64,000 bases of DNA, taken from assembly GCA_020637555.1 (NCBI GenBank), contig JACKKF010000013.1, forward strand, positions 124,001 through 188,000, given 5' to 3'. The notes beneath the pieces were generated by a model. It was not told the DNA's origin. It saw nothing but the letters and a program-made list of their open reading frames with translations, and made no database searches. Both the position numbers and the translations under genes were made by a program. This document shows positions 45,701-54,099 of the stretch, one piece after another. Each line of letters opens with the position of its first letter. The stretch's first letter is position 1. The DNA is from Rhodobacter sp. (GTDB lineage: Bacteria > Pseudomonadota > Alphaproteobacteria > Rhodobacterales > Rhodobacteraceae).

Positions 45701-48700
45701 GGGGGCGCAGGCGTTGTTCCAGGCGTTTGCCGCCGCGCAGCGCGGCGATGGCGTTGCCCGGGGCGGCAAAAAGCTCCTCCAACAGCGGCTGAACCAGATC
45801 GGGGTGGCCCCCGCGCCGCCGCATGACCGGCTCGATATCCAGGGTCGAAACGGTCAGTCCGGCGATCTCATGCGGGATCACGCGCGCGGGTCCGGCGATC
45901 ATCGCCTTTTCCGGCCAGCGCAGATCCTCGTCACGCACCTGTGCGGCGCCTGCGGTCACGACGGTCATGTGGATCGGGCCGGTCAACCCCTCGGCGCCGA
46001 TGGCCTGACCCAGGAACATCAGGGAATAAAAGCCCTGTTCGACATGCGCCTGAAACGCGCTGGACCCGGGGCGGAAGCGTTCCTCGCCCGAGGCGAGCCA
46101 GAAATGCGCGATCCGCGTGGGGACCGTGCCGCGATGCACCAGGTCCTGAATGAGCTGGTCATACCCCTCGCGCCCGCGTTCGGTGGGCAGGGTATAGGTG
46201 CTGTCGGTGCGGCGGCGGAACGTGTCGCCGGCCTGGACCTCGATGACCTTGTGCCCGCTGGCCCGCATCCGGGCGACGACCGGCGCCGCAATGCCGTCCT
46301 GATCGGCAAAGATCAGCCAGGTTTCCGCGGGCGTCTCGTCCAGATCGACGTCGACGTCGAATTCGATCTCGGCCGAACGCGGGACCCAGCCGATGCGGGT
46401 GCCCATGTCGGCCACCGCTTCGATCCGCGCCGGCAAGGCCGTGGCGGTCTGGGCGCTGGGCGCGGCGGGGGCGATGAAATACTCGCGCCGGTCGAACGGA
46501 TAGCTGGGCAGCGGCACGCGGTTGCGCCGCGCCTCCCCCCAGATCTGCGCCCAGTCGAACTGGCCGCCCAGCGCCCAGATCCGACCCAGCAGCCCCATGT
46601 GATAGAGATCGTCGGCGATGTCTTCCTCTGGGTGTCTGAGGACGGCGAGAACCTGTTGCGGCGGCACCGCGCCATGCATCCGGGTGAGCGAGGACAAAGC
46701 CTTGCCCGGTCCGACCTCGATCCAGATGCGATTGGTGTTTTCCGCAAGGGTCGAGACGCAATCGGCAAACATCACCGTGCCGCGCAGATGTTGCGTCCAG
46801 TAATCGGGGCTGGTTGCCTGGTCCGCCGTCAACGCCTGTCCGGTGCGGTTCGAGATGATCGGCAAGCGCGGCGGATGGAGCGGAATCGACGCAAGATAGG
46901 CGCGGAACCGCGCCAGGATCGGTTCGAGCATCCGCGAATGTGCGGCGATGTCGATGGCGATGCGCTGGGTTTCGATCCCTTCGGCCTGAAGCCGGGTGGC
47001 CAGATCGTCCAGCGCGGCATCGGGGCCGGACACGACTGTCAGCTCTGGCGCGTTGACGCTGGCCAGATCCAGATCGCCCAGATACGGCTCCAGCGCCGTG
47101 ACGGACATCGGCACCGACAGCATTCCCCCCGCTGGCACCGTGTCGAACAGCGACCCGCGCAGGTGCACCAGCCCGATGCAATCCTCGAACGACAGGACAC
47201 CGGCCAGGCAGGCGGCGGTGTTCTCGCCCATGGAATGACCGACCAGCGCGGCAGGCTGAACGCCCCAGGCCATCAGCATCTGCGCCAGTGCGTATTCCGT
47301 GATCATGATCAGCGGAAGCTGCACCGAGGGGCGTTTCAGCGCGGCATCCGCCTGCGCCTCGGCCCCCGGTTCGGGCAGCCACAGCGCGCGAATGTCATAA
47401 TCCAGGCGCGGTTGCAGGATCTCGATCCCGCGATCCATCCATTCGGCAAAGACCGGCTCGGTTTCATAGAGGTCGCGTGCCATGCCCGCGTATTGTGCCC
47501 CGCCGCCCGGGAACAGGAACACCACATCGGGATTGTCCAGCGCGGTGTGCGAAAACACCCTGCGCGGGTTGTCCGAGTCGAGCAGGGCAGCGGCCTCGGC
47601 CGCGCTTTCGGCCACGACCACGCGGCGCTTGTCGAACGCGCGGCGGCCCTTGTGCAGGGTCCATGCGACATCGGCCAGATCGGCATCGGGCGTGTCGCGC
47701 AGATACTGCGCCAGGTTCCTGGATTGCTGGTCCAGCGCGCCCTTGGTGCGGGCCGACAGGGTGAACAGCTGGAACGGCCAGTCGCTTTCCTGCGAAGGTG
47801 CGCGCGCGGGCGCTTCCTCGAGGATCGTGTGCGCGTTGGTGCCGCCGACGCCCAGCGAATTGACCCCCGCGCGGCGCGGATGCCCGCGGCTTTCCCATGG
47901 GGTCAGGACCGCATTGACCGCGAAGGGCGAGGCCGCGAAATCAATCGTCGGATTCGGGGATTCATACCCCAGCGAGGGGGGGATTTCCTTGTGGTGCAGC
48001 GCCAGCGCCACCTTGATCAGACTGGCAACCCCGGCGGCCGTATCCAGATGTCCGATGTTCGTCTTGACCGAACCGATGCGGCAGAATTGCGTGGCCTCGG
48101 TCGTTTCGCGAAAGGCCTCGGTCATGGCGGCAACTTCGATGGGATCGCCCAGATAGGTGCCGGTGCCGTGGCATTCGATATAGTCGATGGTGTCGGCGGG
48201 GGTGTCGGCCACCGCCTGTGCCTCGGCCACGCAGCGCGCCTGACCCTCGACCGAAGGTGCCAGGTAGCCGGCCTTCTGCGCGCCATCGTTGTTGATCGCG
48301 CTGCCCTTGACCACGGCCCAGATGTGATCGCCATCGGCGACGGCATCGGCAAGCCGCTTCAGCACCACGCACCCGGCGCCGGACCCAAAGACCGTGCCCT
48401 GCGCCCGGTGATCGAATGCATGGCATTCGCCGTCGGGGCTGAGGATTTCGTTTTCCTTGTAGAGATACCCGCGCCCTTGCGGCAGTTCGATGGTCACGCC
48501 CCCCGCCAGCGCCATGTCGCATTCGCCGGACAACAGCGCCTGCGCGGCGTAATGCAACGCCACCAGCGAGGTCGAACAGGCCGTCTGCACGTTCACCGAG
48601 GGCCCGCGCAGGTCGAAGATGTGGCTGACGCGCGTGGACAGGAAATCCTTGTCATTGCCGGTATGGCGCAACAGGAACATGCCCACGTCGCGCACCAGAT

Positions 48701-49130
48701 CGCGGTTCGAACACAGGTTGAAATAGAAATAGCTGCCCATGCCGCAGCCGGCATAGACGCCGATATTGCCGTTGAACCCCTCGGGCGTGTGGCCGGCGTT
48801 TTCCAGGGCTTCCCAGGCGACCTCCAGGAACTGGCGGTGCTGAGGGTCCAGGATCGCGGCTTCCTTGGGGGAAAAGCCGAAGAACTCGGCATCGAATTCG
48901 GCGAATTTTTCCAGCGGTGCGGCAAAGGGAACATAGGTCGCCTGCCGCATCAGCGCCGGGTCCTCGCCCGCCGCGATCAGCTCGTCCTCGGACAGTCGGC
49001 GGATGGCCCGCAAACCGTTCCGCAAGTTGTGCCAATACGCCCCGATCGACCCCGCACCCGGCAGATGCGCAGCCATGCCGACAATGGCGAGGTCGGTTTC
49101 GGACGGGGCGGAAGCGGTGACAACAGACAT
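42792..49130 (-). CDS. Type I polyketide synthase KS-AT-KR-DH-ACP-TE
   Basis: A 2112-residue single-module PKS. KS: TACSTS (Cys about 184), ECHGTGT (about 320), TNIGHLD (about 360). AT: VFLFPGGGAQYAGM and GHSMGENTA (Ser about 631), with IAAHSRM where HAFH or YASH normally marks specificity. KR: TGGFGGIG (about 1163), YVAANEY (Tyr about 1318). A dehydratase-like double hotdog follows: LLDEHRTKDGRALVPG (His about 1401, four residues to the Gly instead of three) and HPALMDLATG (Asp about 1571). ACP: DLGGHSLIAV (Ser about 1781). Thioesterase: GGFSGGG (Ser about 1926) and PGDHDSM (His about 2085). KR before DH is unusual. The ATG at 49130 is 91 bp from the wzy-like stop; the next gene overlaps as ATGA. 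Confidence 0.94.
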   Translation of the reverse strand: MSVVTASAPSETDLAIVGMAAHLPGAGSIGAYWHNLRNGLRAIRRLSEDELIAAGEDPALMRQATYVPFAAPLEKFAEFDAEFFGFSPKEAAILDPQHRQFLEVAWEALENAGHTPEGFNGNIGVYAGCGMGSYFYFNLCSNRDLVRDVGMFLLRHTGNDKDFLSTRVSHIFDLRGPSVNVQTACSTSLVALHYAAQALLSGECDMALAGGVTIELPQGRGYLYKENEILSPDGECHAFDHRAQGTVFGSGAGCVVLKRLADAVADGDHIWAVVKGSAINNDGAQKAGYLAPSVEGQARCVAEAQAVADTPADTIDYIECHGTGTYLGDPIEVAAMTEAFRETTEATQFCRIGSVKTNIGHLDTAAGVASLIKVALALHHKEIPPSLGYESPNPTIDFAASPFAVNAVLTPWESRGHPRRAGVNSLGVGGTNAHTILEEAPARAPSQESDWPFQLFTLSARTKGALDQQSRNLAQYLRDTPDADLADVAWTLHKGRRAFDKRRVVVAESAAEAAALLDSDNPRRVFSHTALDNPDVVFLFPGGGAQYAGMARDLYETEPVFAEWMDRGIEILQPRLDYDIRALWLPEPGAEAQADAALKRPSVQLPLIMITEYALAQMLMAWGVQPAALVGHSMGENTAACLAGVLSFEDCIGLVHLRGSLFDTVPAGGMLSVPMSVTALEPYLGDLDLASVNAPELTVVSGPDAALDDLATRLQAEGIETQRIAIDIAAHSRMLEPILARFRAYLASIPLHPPRLPIISNRTGQALTADQATSPDYWTQHLRGTVMFADCVSTLAENTNRIWIEVGPGKALSSLTRMHGAVPPQQVLAVLRHPEEDIADDLYHMGLLGRIWALGGQFDWAQIWGEARRNRVPLPSYPFDRREYFIAPAAPSAQTATALPARIEAVADMGTRIGWVPRSAEIEFDVDVDLDETPAETWLIFADQDGIAAPVVARMRASGHKVIEVQAGDTFRRRTDSTYTLPTERGREGYDQLIQDLVHRGTVPTRIAHFWLASGEERFRPGSSAFQAHVEQGFYSLMFLGQAIGAEGLTGPIHMTVVTAGAAQVRDEDLRWPEKAMIAGPARVIPHEIAGLTVSTLDIEPVMRRRGGHPDLVQPLLEELFAAPGNAIAALRGGKRLEQRLRPQPLTQDPELPHGAAWVITGGFGGIGQSVAEALIQRTGAKIALISRTGLPPRQDWAALKEAGDPAMRRILQVEKLESLGAEVVVVAADVCNIDEMRAAFEAARTRFGAIYGVIHAAGTIDDAPLLAKTVGSVEGVFAPKVHGTRVLDALLPDGAVERIVVFSSTSTLTAPAGQVDYVAANEYLNAWAKARSGKTRVTAIDWGIWAEVGMAADAMATRLGQGPAMPETPTSVPLLETAGFDAQMNRRFRATYSTRMWLLDEHRTKDGRALVPGTGILEIAAESLHGQGEVEPFEITDLTFFRALEVDQPRAVTVTLTRSDAGYDFALRSEVTLRGRRGFALNASARVNMGTIPAAAPLDVAAIAARCTRDVLEDPNGLATGQEAHLAFGPRWRVLTRQAYGQGEGLAHLALPTAFRTDLDQGFVLHPALMDLATGWAMGLIPGYQGRALWVPVSYGRVRVYRALPAEIVSHVRIAPAEPGFASFDITLATPDGQVCAEIARFSIKRLDGGFGAPAPLLPSEVALDENPADRALNPGEERLARNLAQGITPAEGAEGFLRALATGRSQVVISSLTLPELILEAAQPPEQETAEGQKFERPDLDSDYLAPRNDVERMLVAMFEELLGVQGVGVQDSFFDLGGHSLIAVRLFARVKKTWAVDFPISLLFEAPTVEKVAARVAEVAGITETGDAPAVATPQRRYEFLVPMHEGEGGAKTPFFLVAGMFGNVLNLRHLAQLLGTDRPFYGLQARGLLGGADPHRRLDDAARDYLAEVRQVQPHGPYLLGGFSGGGLTALEMARQLRAEGEDVRLLTLLDTPVPMRPALTRADKAAIKLAEFKRKGPGYLKEWLDNRRAWKEEQAQMADEAAGEGDSGFHNRAIEAAFRDALPHVALSPYDAPVALFRPPLDRHWKVTGGQWVSRAKEYVYDDNDWSRWMPNLSVHEVPGDHDSMVLEPNVRVMASRLRTLIAEAEA

Positions 49131-49221
49131 GACAACCCTGCAAGGACAACAATCAAACCGGAAACAATCGCGATTTCTTGGCAAGAGTGGCCCGATATTC
49201 AGGCCGAAACGTGGCACCTCG

Positions 49222-50718
49222 CTACATCAGGGTGCGGGGTCGGTCGGGTGTCGGTCTGCTCGGTCCCAGAACCACACCGGAATGCGCCCGGGCCAACCCC
49301 GCGTTCCGGGCGGCCAGCGTGGCGGTGCGCATGGCCTCGGCATAGCCCAGAAGCGCGCCGGCCATCAGCCAGGTGAAAGGGATCAGCGTGGCGTTCGGCA
49401 GCAGGTCCAGCATGTTGACCGCCAGCACCAGAACCAGCGCCGACACCGTCACCGGAACCGGCTGCGCGCCGGGGCGCCGTGCCTCGCGCCAGATCGAAAA
49501 GACCGGAAGCGCCAGCAACCCGAACATGGCGATATAGCCCAGCCATCCGTAGTTGCCGATGACGATGATCCACTGGCCGTCAACCACCGTCAGGCTTTCG
49601 CCGGTGGCGGGATCATAGACCATGAATCGGCCCCAGCCCCCCCAGCCGAACAGCGGCTTGTCGGCGACATGGTTCAGAATCAGGTCCTCGTTGTTGAAAC
49701 GATACTCCAGCGATTGCGCGCGTTCCTCGCTGATCTGCTGGACCTCCTGGATGATCTCGTGGGTCGGAACCACGCCCGATCCGCGCAGCATCGGATAGGC
49801 TATCACCAGTGACACGATGACAACACCGAGCAGCAGGTGCAATCGAGGCCGCAGAATCAGCACCGACGGCACGAAGATCAGCGTGTAGATCAGCGGACCC
49901 ATCGACTTTGTCAGCACCACCAGGAAGAATCCGAAACCGACCACGAGCAGCAGTTTGCCGGTCTGATCGGCCGGGGCCGAACGCGCCCGTGCCGCCGCGG
50001 CCATCGCCACCATGAAGGCAAAGAACGCAACCCAAAGCCCGTGCGGCATGAAGACAAACGGCCGAAACCCGCCTTGACGCATCGCCTGGGCAAAGTCGTG
50101 CTGAAAGAACCCGTAAAGCCGCGTGTGCAATTGCGGGCTGAACCGCACCTCCCACAGCATGAGGGGGGCATACATGGCGCCGGCGATGACCAGCGCGAAC
50201 AGGATCTCGCGTATCGCCTTTTCCGTGCTCAGCGCCTCGCGTGCCAGGAAGAACGGCAGCATCAGGAAAACCTGCTGAACCAGCGCGGACGCGGAATCGT
50301 AGATTCTGAGCCCGGGCAGCCCGGGAACCTCGAGCGCGTTGTGATCGACCAGACGCATCGTGCCAAAGTGATCGACCCCGAACTGGATCGGCTCCAGGTT
50401 GGTCAGGACCGTGACCGCCGGGCTGACGATGAACAGGATCAGCAGCAGACGCCCGACCCATCCCTGCGGAAACAGGGCCGGCATCCGGTGCCACAGCGAC
50501 CAGCATACGAAAAAGGCGGTCAGGTTGGGGATGCTTTCCTTGTTCAGCGGCGGAACCAGCGGAAAGTTGAAGGCACTGAGTTGCGGCAGAAACATGTAGC
50601 CGCCCAGGATCGACCAGATCAGCGCCCGCTCCAGCGGCATTTTTCGGAACATCACGATGATCGCGATCGGCCAGCCCAGCAGGGCCAGCATCGCATTGGT
50701 ATTGCCGATCTCTAGCAT
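49222..50718 (-). CDS. O-antigen polymerase/ligase-like membrane protein (Wzy family)
   Basis: A 498-residue polytopic membrane protein with about ten to twelve hydrophobic segments. A large periplasmic-looking loop (about residues 315-390, with GSGVVPTHEIIQE, SLEYRFNNEDLILNHV and KPLFGWGGWGRFMVYD) contains the RFNNED-H-PLFGWG text typical of Wzy_C/WaaL-like polymerases. It probably polymerises or ligates an undecaprenyl-linked oligosaccharide on the outer face of the inner membrane. It lies on the same strand as the PKS and only 91 bp upstream, so wzy-PKS-GT-NRPS-PPTase may be one transcript. Sequence divergence in this family is high; polymerase versus ligase cannot be decided. Confidence 0.8.
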   Translation of the reverse strand: MLEIGNTNAMLALLGWPIAIIVMFRKMPLERALIWSILGGYMFLPQLSAFNFPLVPPLNKESIPNLTAFFVCWSLWHRMPALFPQGWVGRLLLILFIVSPAVTVLTNLEPIQFGVDHFGTMRLVDHNALEVPGLPGLRIYDSASALVQQVFLMLPFFLAREALSTEKAIREILFALVIAGAMYAPLMLWEVRFSPQLHTRLYGFFQHDFAQAMRQGGFRPFVFMPHGLWVAFFAFMVAMAAAARARSAPADQTGKLLLVVGFGFFLVVLTKSMGPLIYTLIFVPSVLILRPRLHLLLGVVIVSLVIAYPMLRGSGVVPTHEIIQEVQQISEERAQSLEYRFNNEDLILNHVADKPLFGWGGWGRFMVYDPATGESLTVVDGQWIIVIGNYGWLGYIAMFGLLALPVFSIWREARRPGAQPVPVTVSALVLVLAVNMLDLLPNATLIPFTWLMAGALLGYAEAMRTATLAARNAGLARAHSGVVLGPSRPTPDRPRTLM

Positions 50719-50876
50719 GCCCGCGTGCCCCTTGGGTCACATGGCACTGGTTTCGGTGTCATGGCTCGATCCGTTCGCCTCGCGGGCCCTCTGCCGGGGC
50801 TTTCGCATTCACGATGCGGCAACTATACCTGTGCACCGTGGGTCTGTCTGCCCCAAGCGGACATGCTGAAGGCCAA

Positions 50877-51647
50877 ATGCGTCCAGAGTATGAGGGTTTC
50901 GTGGAGTTTTCCTTTCCGCCGCAAGTGATCCGGGTCAACATGCCCGACGCCGTCACCCTGTTGACCGAGGTTCGCCGCCGGTTTCGTGACCACGAGGGGT
51001 TCGCGCTGGCGACGATCAATCTGGACCATCTGGTGAAATTGTCCCGAGACCGGGATTTCCGCACCGTCTATGCCGCCCAGGACCTGGTCTGCGCCGATGG
51101 CAATCCGATCGTCTGGCTGTCCCGGTTGGCAAATAAGCCCGTGTCCCTGGTGCCCGGATCGGACATGGTGCTGCCGCTGGCCGGCCTCGCCGCGCGCGAA
51201 GGGGTGCCAGTGGCCCTGATGGGGTCGACGGACGAGGCCCTCGCCGCTGCCGCCACCGCGTTGGAGGAGCGCGTTCCCGGGTTGAACGTCAGCCTCTGCA
51301 TCGCGCCACCCATGGGCTTCGACCCGACCGGAGACGAGGCCCGCGCCATCCTCAATCGCCTGTCCGCCTCGGGAGCGGGGCTGACCTTCATCGCGCTGGG
51401 CGCACCGAAACAGGAAGCCTTCGCAGCCTTTGGCCGAACCGTGGTGCCGCATATGGGATTCGCCTCGATTGGTGCAGGGCTCGACTTCCTGGCCGGGCGG
51501 CAGAAACGCGCGCCGAAATGGGTGCGCGCGATCGCCATGGAATGGGCGTGGAGAATGATGTCGAACCCGCGCCGCCTGGCGAAACGCTATGCGGATTGCG
51601 CGCTGATCCTGCCCGGCGAGGCAGCCCGGGCCTGGCGCCAGCGGTAA
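50877..51647 (+). CDS. WecG/TagA/CpsF-family glycosyltransferase (GT26)
   Basis: A 256-residue membrane-associated glycosyltransferase that adds the second sugar to undecaprenyl-PP-linked glycans in capsule and O-antigen paths. Core text: FALATINLDHLVKLSRD, VCADGNPIVWLSRL (catalytic Asp of the ADG motif), GLTFIALGAPKQEAFA, IGAGLDFLAGRQKRAPKW and WRMMSNPRRLAKRY, all hallmark GT26. The ATG at 50877 has an AAGG site five to six bases upstream; an ATG at 50814 would add about 21 residues with no family counterpart. Divergent from wzy by about 158 bp. Confidence 0.92.
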   Translation: MRPEYEGFVEFSFPPQVIRVNMPDAVTLLTEVRRRFRDHEGFALATINLDHLVKLSRDRDFRTVYAAQDLVCADGNPIVWLSRLANKPVSLVPGSDMVLPLAGLAAREGVPVALMGSTDEALAAAATALEERVPGLNVSLCIAPPMGFDPTGDEARAILNRLSASGAGLTFIALGAPKQEAFAAFGRTVVPHMGFASIGAGLDFLAGRQKRAPKWVRAIAMEWAWRMMSNPRRLAKRYADCALILPGEAARAWRQR

Positions 51648-51833
51648 GCGGGTCAGGGGGCCAGCCCCCTCTTTGCTGCGCAAATTCACCCCCGGGATAT
51701 TTCCGGCACAAAGATGGGGGCATTCACCATTCGTTAACCATGCCCATCTTTGTGCGTCAAATATCCTCGGGGGTTTCCAAAGGGGGCAGACGGCCCCCTT
51801 TGGCGGGGGGTGTGGGGGGCTGGCCCCCCACCG
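51648..51833. repeat. Convergent intergenic region: hairpins and inverted pair of dispersed repeats
   Basis: Between two convergent glycosyltransferase genes. Copy 2 of the repeat (ACCCCCGGGATATTT...GCACAAAGATGG, 51688-51716) and copy 3 in the opposite orientation (51744-51773; reverse complement ACCCCCGAGGATATTTG...GCACAAAGATG) face each other. There is a 6-bp hairpin AGGGGG/CCCCCT (51655-51670). A perfect 11-bp stem CCAAAGGGGGC / GCCCCCTTTGG with a 5-base loop lies at 51777-51803, and TGGGGGG/CCCCCCA at 51813-51830. No gene seen. Confidence 0.75.
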
Positions 51834-52805
51834 CTACTTGTATTCGATCAGTTCGGCCCTGGCGCCACTGAACCGGCGGATATGAAACCGCAGTGCTCCG
51901 ACCGCCTCGGGAAACTTGCCCAGCGTGTTGAAGAAAGCGCCCGCCAGACCCAGCCGGCGGCTCAGACGCAGAACCTGCGCCGGATAGACCAGCAACACCA
52001 GCAGTGCCGCCGGATGCCACAGCGAACCCAGCAGCGCCGCCAGCGGAATGGCCACGCCCCAGACCCAGATGCGGTTTGCCTCGGCCTGCCAGTGCGGCGC
52101 CTGGGGGGTGTGAAAGCGCGTTGCGCCTTCGGTAAACGCATAGCCGGCGCGCTCGGTCCGTTTCCACCATTGGGAAAATCGGGTGATGTTGGCGTCGTGC
52201 CAGGTCATTTCGGTGTCGATCCGCCAGATGGTCCAGCCCTGCGCGCGCAGCCGCAGGCACAGTTCGGGCTCTTCGCCGGCGATCAGGTCATCGCGATACC
52301 CGCGCACGGCGGTGACCGCCTGATAGCGCATCAGCGCATCCCCGCCGCAGGCCCGGGCCGCACCGATGGGCGTATTCCATTCGGCATCGATCAGGGTGTT
52401 GTAGACACTGGCTTCGGGGTGTTGTTCCCGCCGTCGCCCGCAAACCACAGCCGCACGCAGGTTCTCGGACAGAAAAGCGGTCGCACGGGTGATCCAGCCG
52501 TCGCGCAGGATACAGTCGCCGTCAACGAACTGCACGAAATCGGGCGGCGCGGATTTCAGGGCCTTCAGTCCGGCATTGCGGGCCCGGGCGGCGGTGAAGG
52601 GCTGCGTCATGTCCAGTTCGATCAGATCCGCGCCGGCGTCCCGCGCCGCCTGCTGGCTGCCGTCGGTCGAGCCGGAATCGACATAGACCACGCGGCGGAC
52701 CTGCCCCTGAAGCGATGCCAGGCACGCAACCAGCCGCGCCCCTTCATTGCGCCCGATCACCACGGCATCGACACTGGCCTTCGGCTTTGCCTTTGTTCTG
52801 GGCAT
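51834..52805 (-). CDS. Family-2 glycosyltransferase with C-terminal membrane helix
   Basis: A 323-residue GT2 enzyme. It has VDAVVIGRNEGARL, YVDSGSTDGSQQAARDAGA, VQFVDGDCILRDGW (the DxD-type DGDC), GGDALMRYQAVTAVRGYRDDLIAGEEPEL (the acceptor ED motif as GEEPELCLRLR) and, near residues 250-285, one or two hydrophobic helices. The donor and acceptor sugars are unknown. The ATG at 52805 with a GGAGA site is used; the frame extends upstream to 52865 with no family match. It converges on wecG. Confidence 0.88.
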   Translation of the reverse strand: MPRTKAKPKASVDAVVIGRNEGARLVACLASLQGQVRRVVYVDSGSTDGSQQAARDAGADLIELDMTQPFTAARARNAGLKALKSAPPDFVQFVDGDCILRDGWITRATAFLSENLRAAVVCGRRREQHPEASVYNTLIDAEWNTPIGAARACGGDALMRYQAVTAVRGYRDDLIAGEEPELCLRLRAQGWTIWRIDTEMTWHDANITRFSQWWKRTERAGYAFTEGATRFHTPQAPHWQAEANRIWVWGVAIPLAALLGSLWHPAALLVLLVYPAQVLRLSRRLGLAGAFFNTLGKFPEAVGALRFHIRRFSGARAELIEYK

Positions 52806-52929
52806 GTCCCGCTCTCCACCCCGCATGGGATAGGGCAGCGACCGGGCGCCTGTCCAGCGCGCCAAACCCTCTGGGCAAGAGCGCGCGAATGTGTTGCATT
52901 CCTGCCTGTATCAGAAGAGGAGACCCGCC

Positions 52930-54099
52930 ATGCCCCGCGCCCAGATCGTCGGTTGGAGCCATTCGCGTTTCGGCAAGGCTGATGAACCCGACACCGAAAG
53001 TCTGATCGCGTCGATCCTGGCCCCGGCGCTGGACCACGCGGGCGTCAGTGCCGAGGACGTGGACGGCATCTTTGTCGGGGTTTTCAACGGCGGGTTCAGC
53101 CGGCAGGACTTTCAGGCCGCACTGGTCGCGCTGGCGGATGACCGGCTGCGCCACACGCCCGCGATGCGCTTTGAAAATGCCTGTGCCACGGGGTCGGCGG
53201 CCCTCTACGGCGCGATGGATTTCATCGAATCGGGGCGGGGCCGCATCGCGCTGGTGGTCGGTGCCGAAAAGATGACCGCGACCCCGACGGTGCAAGTGGG
53301 CGACATCCTGCTGGGCGCATCCTATGTCAAGGAAGAGGCCGAGGTTCAGGGCGGGTTCGCGGGCCTCTTCGGTCAGATCGCGGGCAGCTATTTCCAGCGT
53401 TACGGCGATCAGTCGGATGCGCTGGCGATGATCGCCGCCAAGAACCACGCGAACGGCATGGCCAATCCCTATGCCCATATGCGCAAGGATTTCGGGTTCG
53501 ACTTCTGCAACACGCCGTCAGACAGGAATCCCCATGTTGCCGGACCGCTCAGGCGCACGGATTGTTCGCTGGTGTCCGATGGCGCGGCGATCCTGGTGCT
53601 GGCCGACGCCGACACAGCGCGCGATCTGAAACGCGCCATCGCCTTTCGCGCGCGGGTGCAGGCGAACGATTTCCTGCCGATGTCGCGGCGCGACGTGCTG
53701 GAATTCGCAGGCGCGCGCAAGGCCTGGGCCGGCGCGCTGGACGCTGCGGGGCTGACACTGGCGGATCTGTCCTTTGTGGAAACGCACGACTGTTTCACCG
53801 TGGCCGAGATGCTGGAATACGAGGCCATGGGCCTGGCCGAGCGTGGCCAGGGCCACCGTGTCATCCGTGAGGGCATCACGGCCAAGGATGGCCGGCTGCC
53901 GGTGAACCCCTCGGGCGGGCTGAAGTCCAAGGGGCATCCGATCGGCGCGACCGGCGTGTCGCAGCATGTCATGGCGGCGATGCAGTTGGCTGGCGAGGCG
54001 GGCGACATGGCCGTCGCGGATGCGCGCATCGCGGGCGTGTTCAACATGGGCGGTGTTTCGGTCGCAAACTATTGTTCCATCCTGGAGCGCGTGAAATGA
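52930..54099 (+). CDS. Thiolase-superfamily acetyl-CoA acetyltransferase
   Basis: A 389-residue thiolase-like protein. It shows AMRFENACATGSAALYGAM with the nucleophilic Cys (about residue 87), HDCFTVAEMLEYEAMG with the second-site His, and NPSGGLKSKGHPIGATGVSQH, the conserved C-terminal GHPxGATG block. This fits the SCP-x/non-canonical thiolase branch. The substrate acyl-CoA is unknown. It is the first gene of thiolase-CoA ligase-PCC domain, linked by two ATGA overlaps, which implies that one acyl-CoA path is used by all three. The GGAGA site lies 8 bases upstream. Confidence 0.9.
   Translation: MPRAQIVGWSHSRFGKADEPDTESLIASILAPALDHAGVSAEDVDGIFVGVFNGGFSRQDFQAALVALADDRLRHTPAMRFENACATGSAALYGAMDFIESGRGRIALVVGAEKMTATPTVQVGDILLGASYVKEEAEVQGGFAGLFGQIAGSYFQRYGDQSDALAMIAAKNHANGMANPYAHMRKDFGFDFCNTPSDRNPHVAGPLRRTDCSLVSDGAAILVLADADTARDLKRAIAFRARVQANDFLPMSRRDVLEFAGARKAWAGALDAAGLTLADLSFVETHDCFTVAEMLEYEAMGLAERGQGHRVIREGITAKDGRLPVNPSGGLKSKGHPIGATGVSQHVMAAMQLAGEAGDMAVADARIAGVFNMGGVSVANYCSILERVK

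Noticed and set aside
42732..49376. Two long plus-strand frames opposite the PKS
   Set aside because: Shadows of the PKS reading frame; rich in Arg/Gln/Gly/His without domains.
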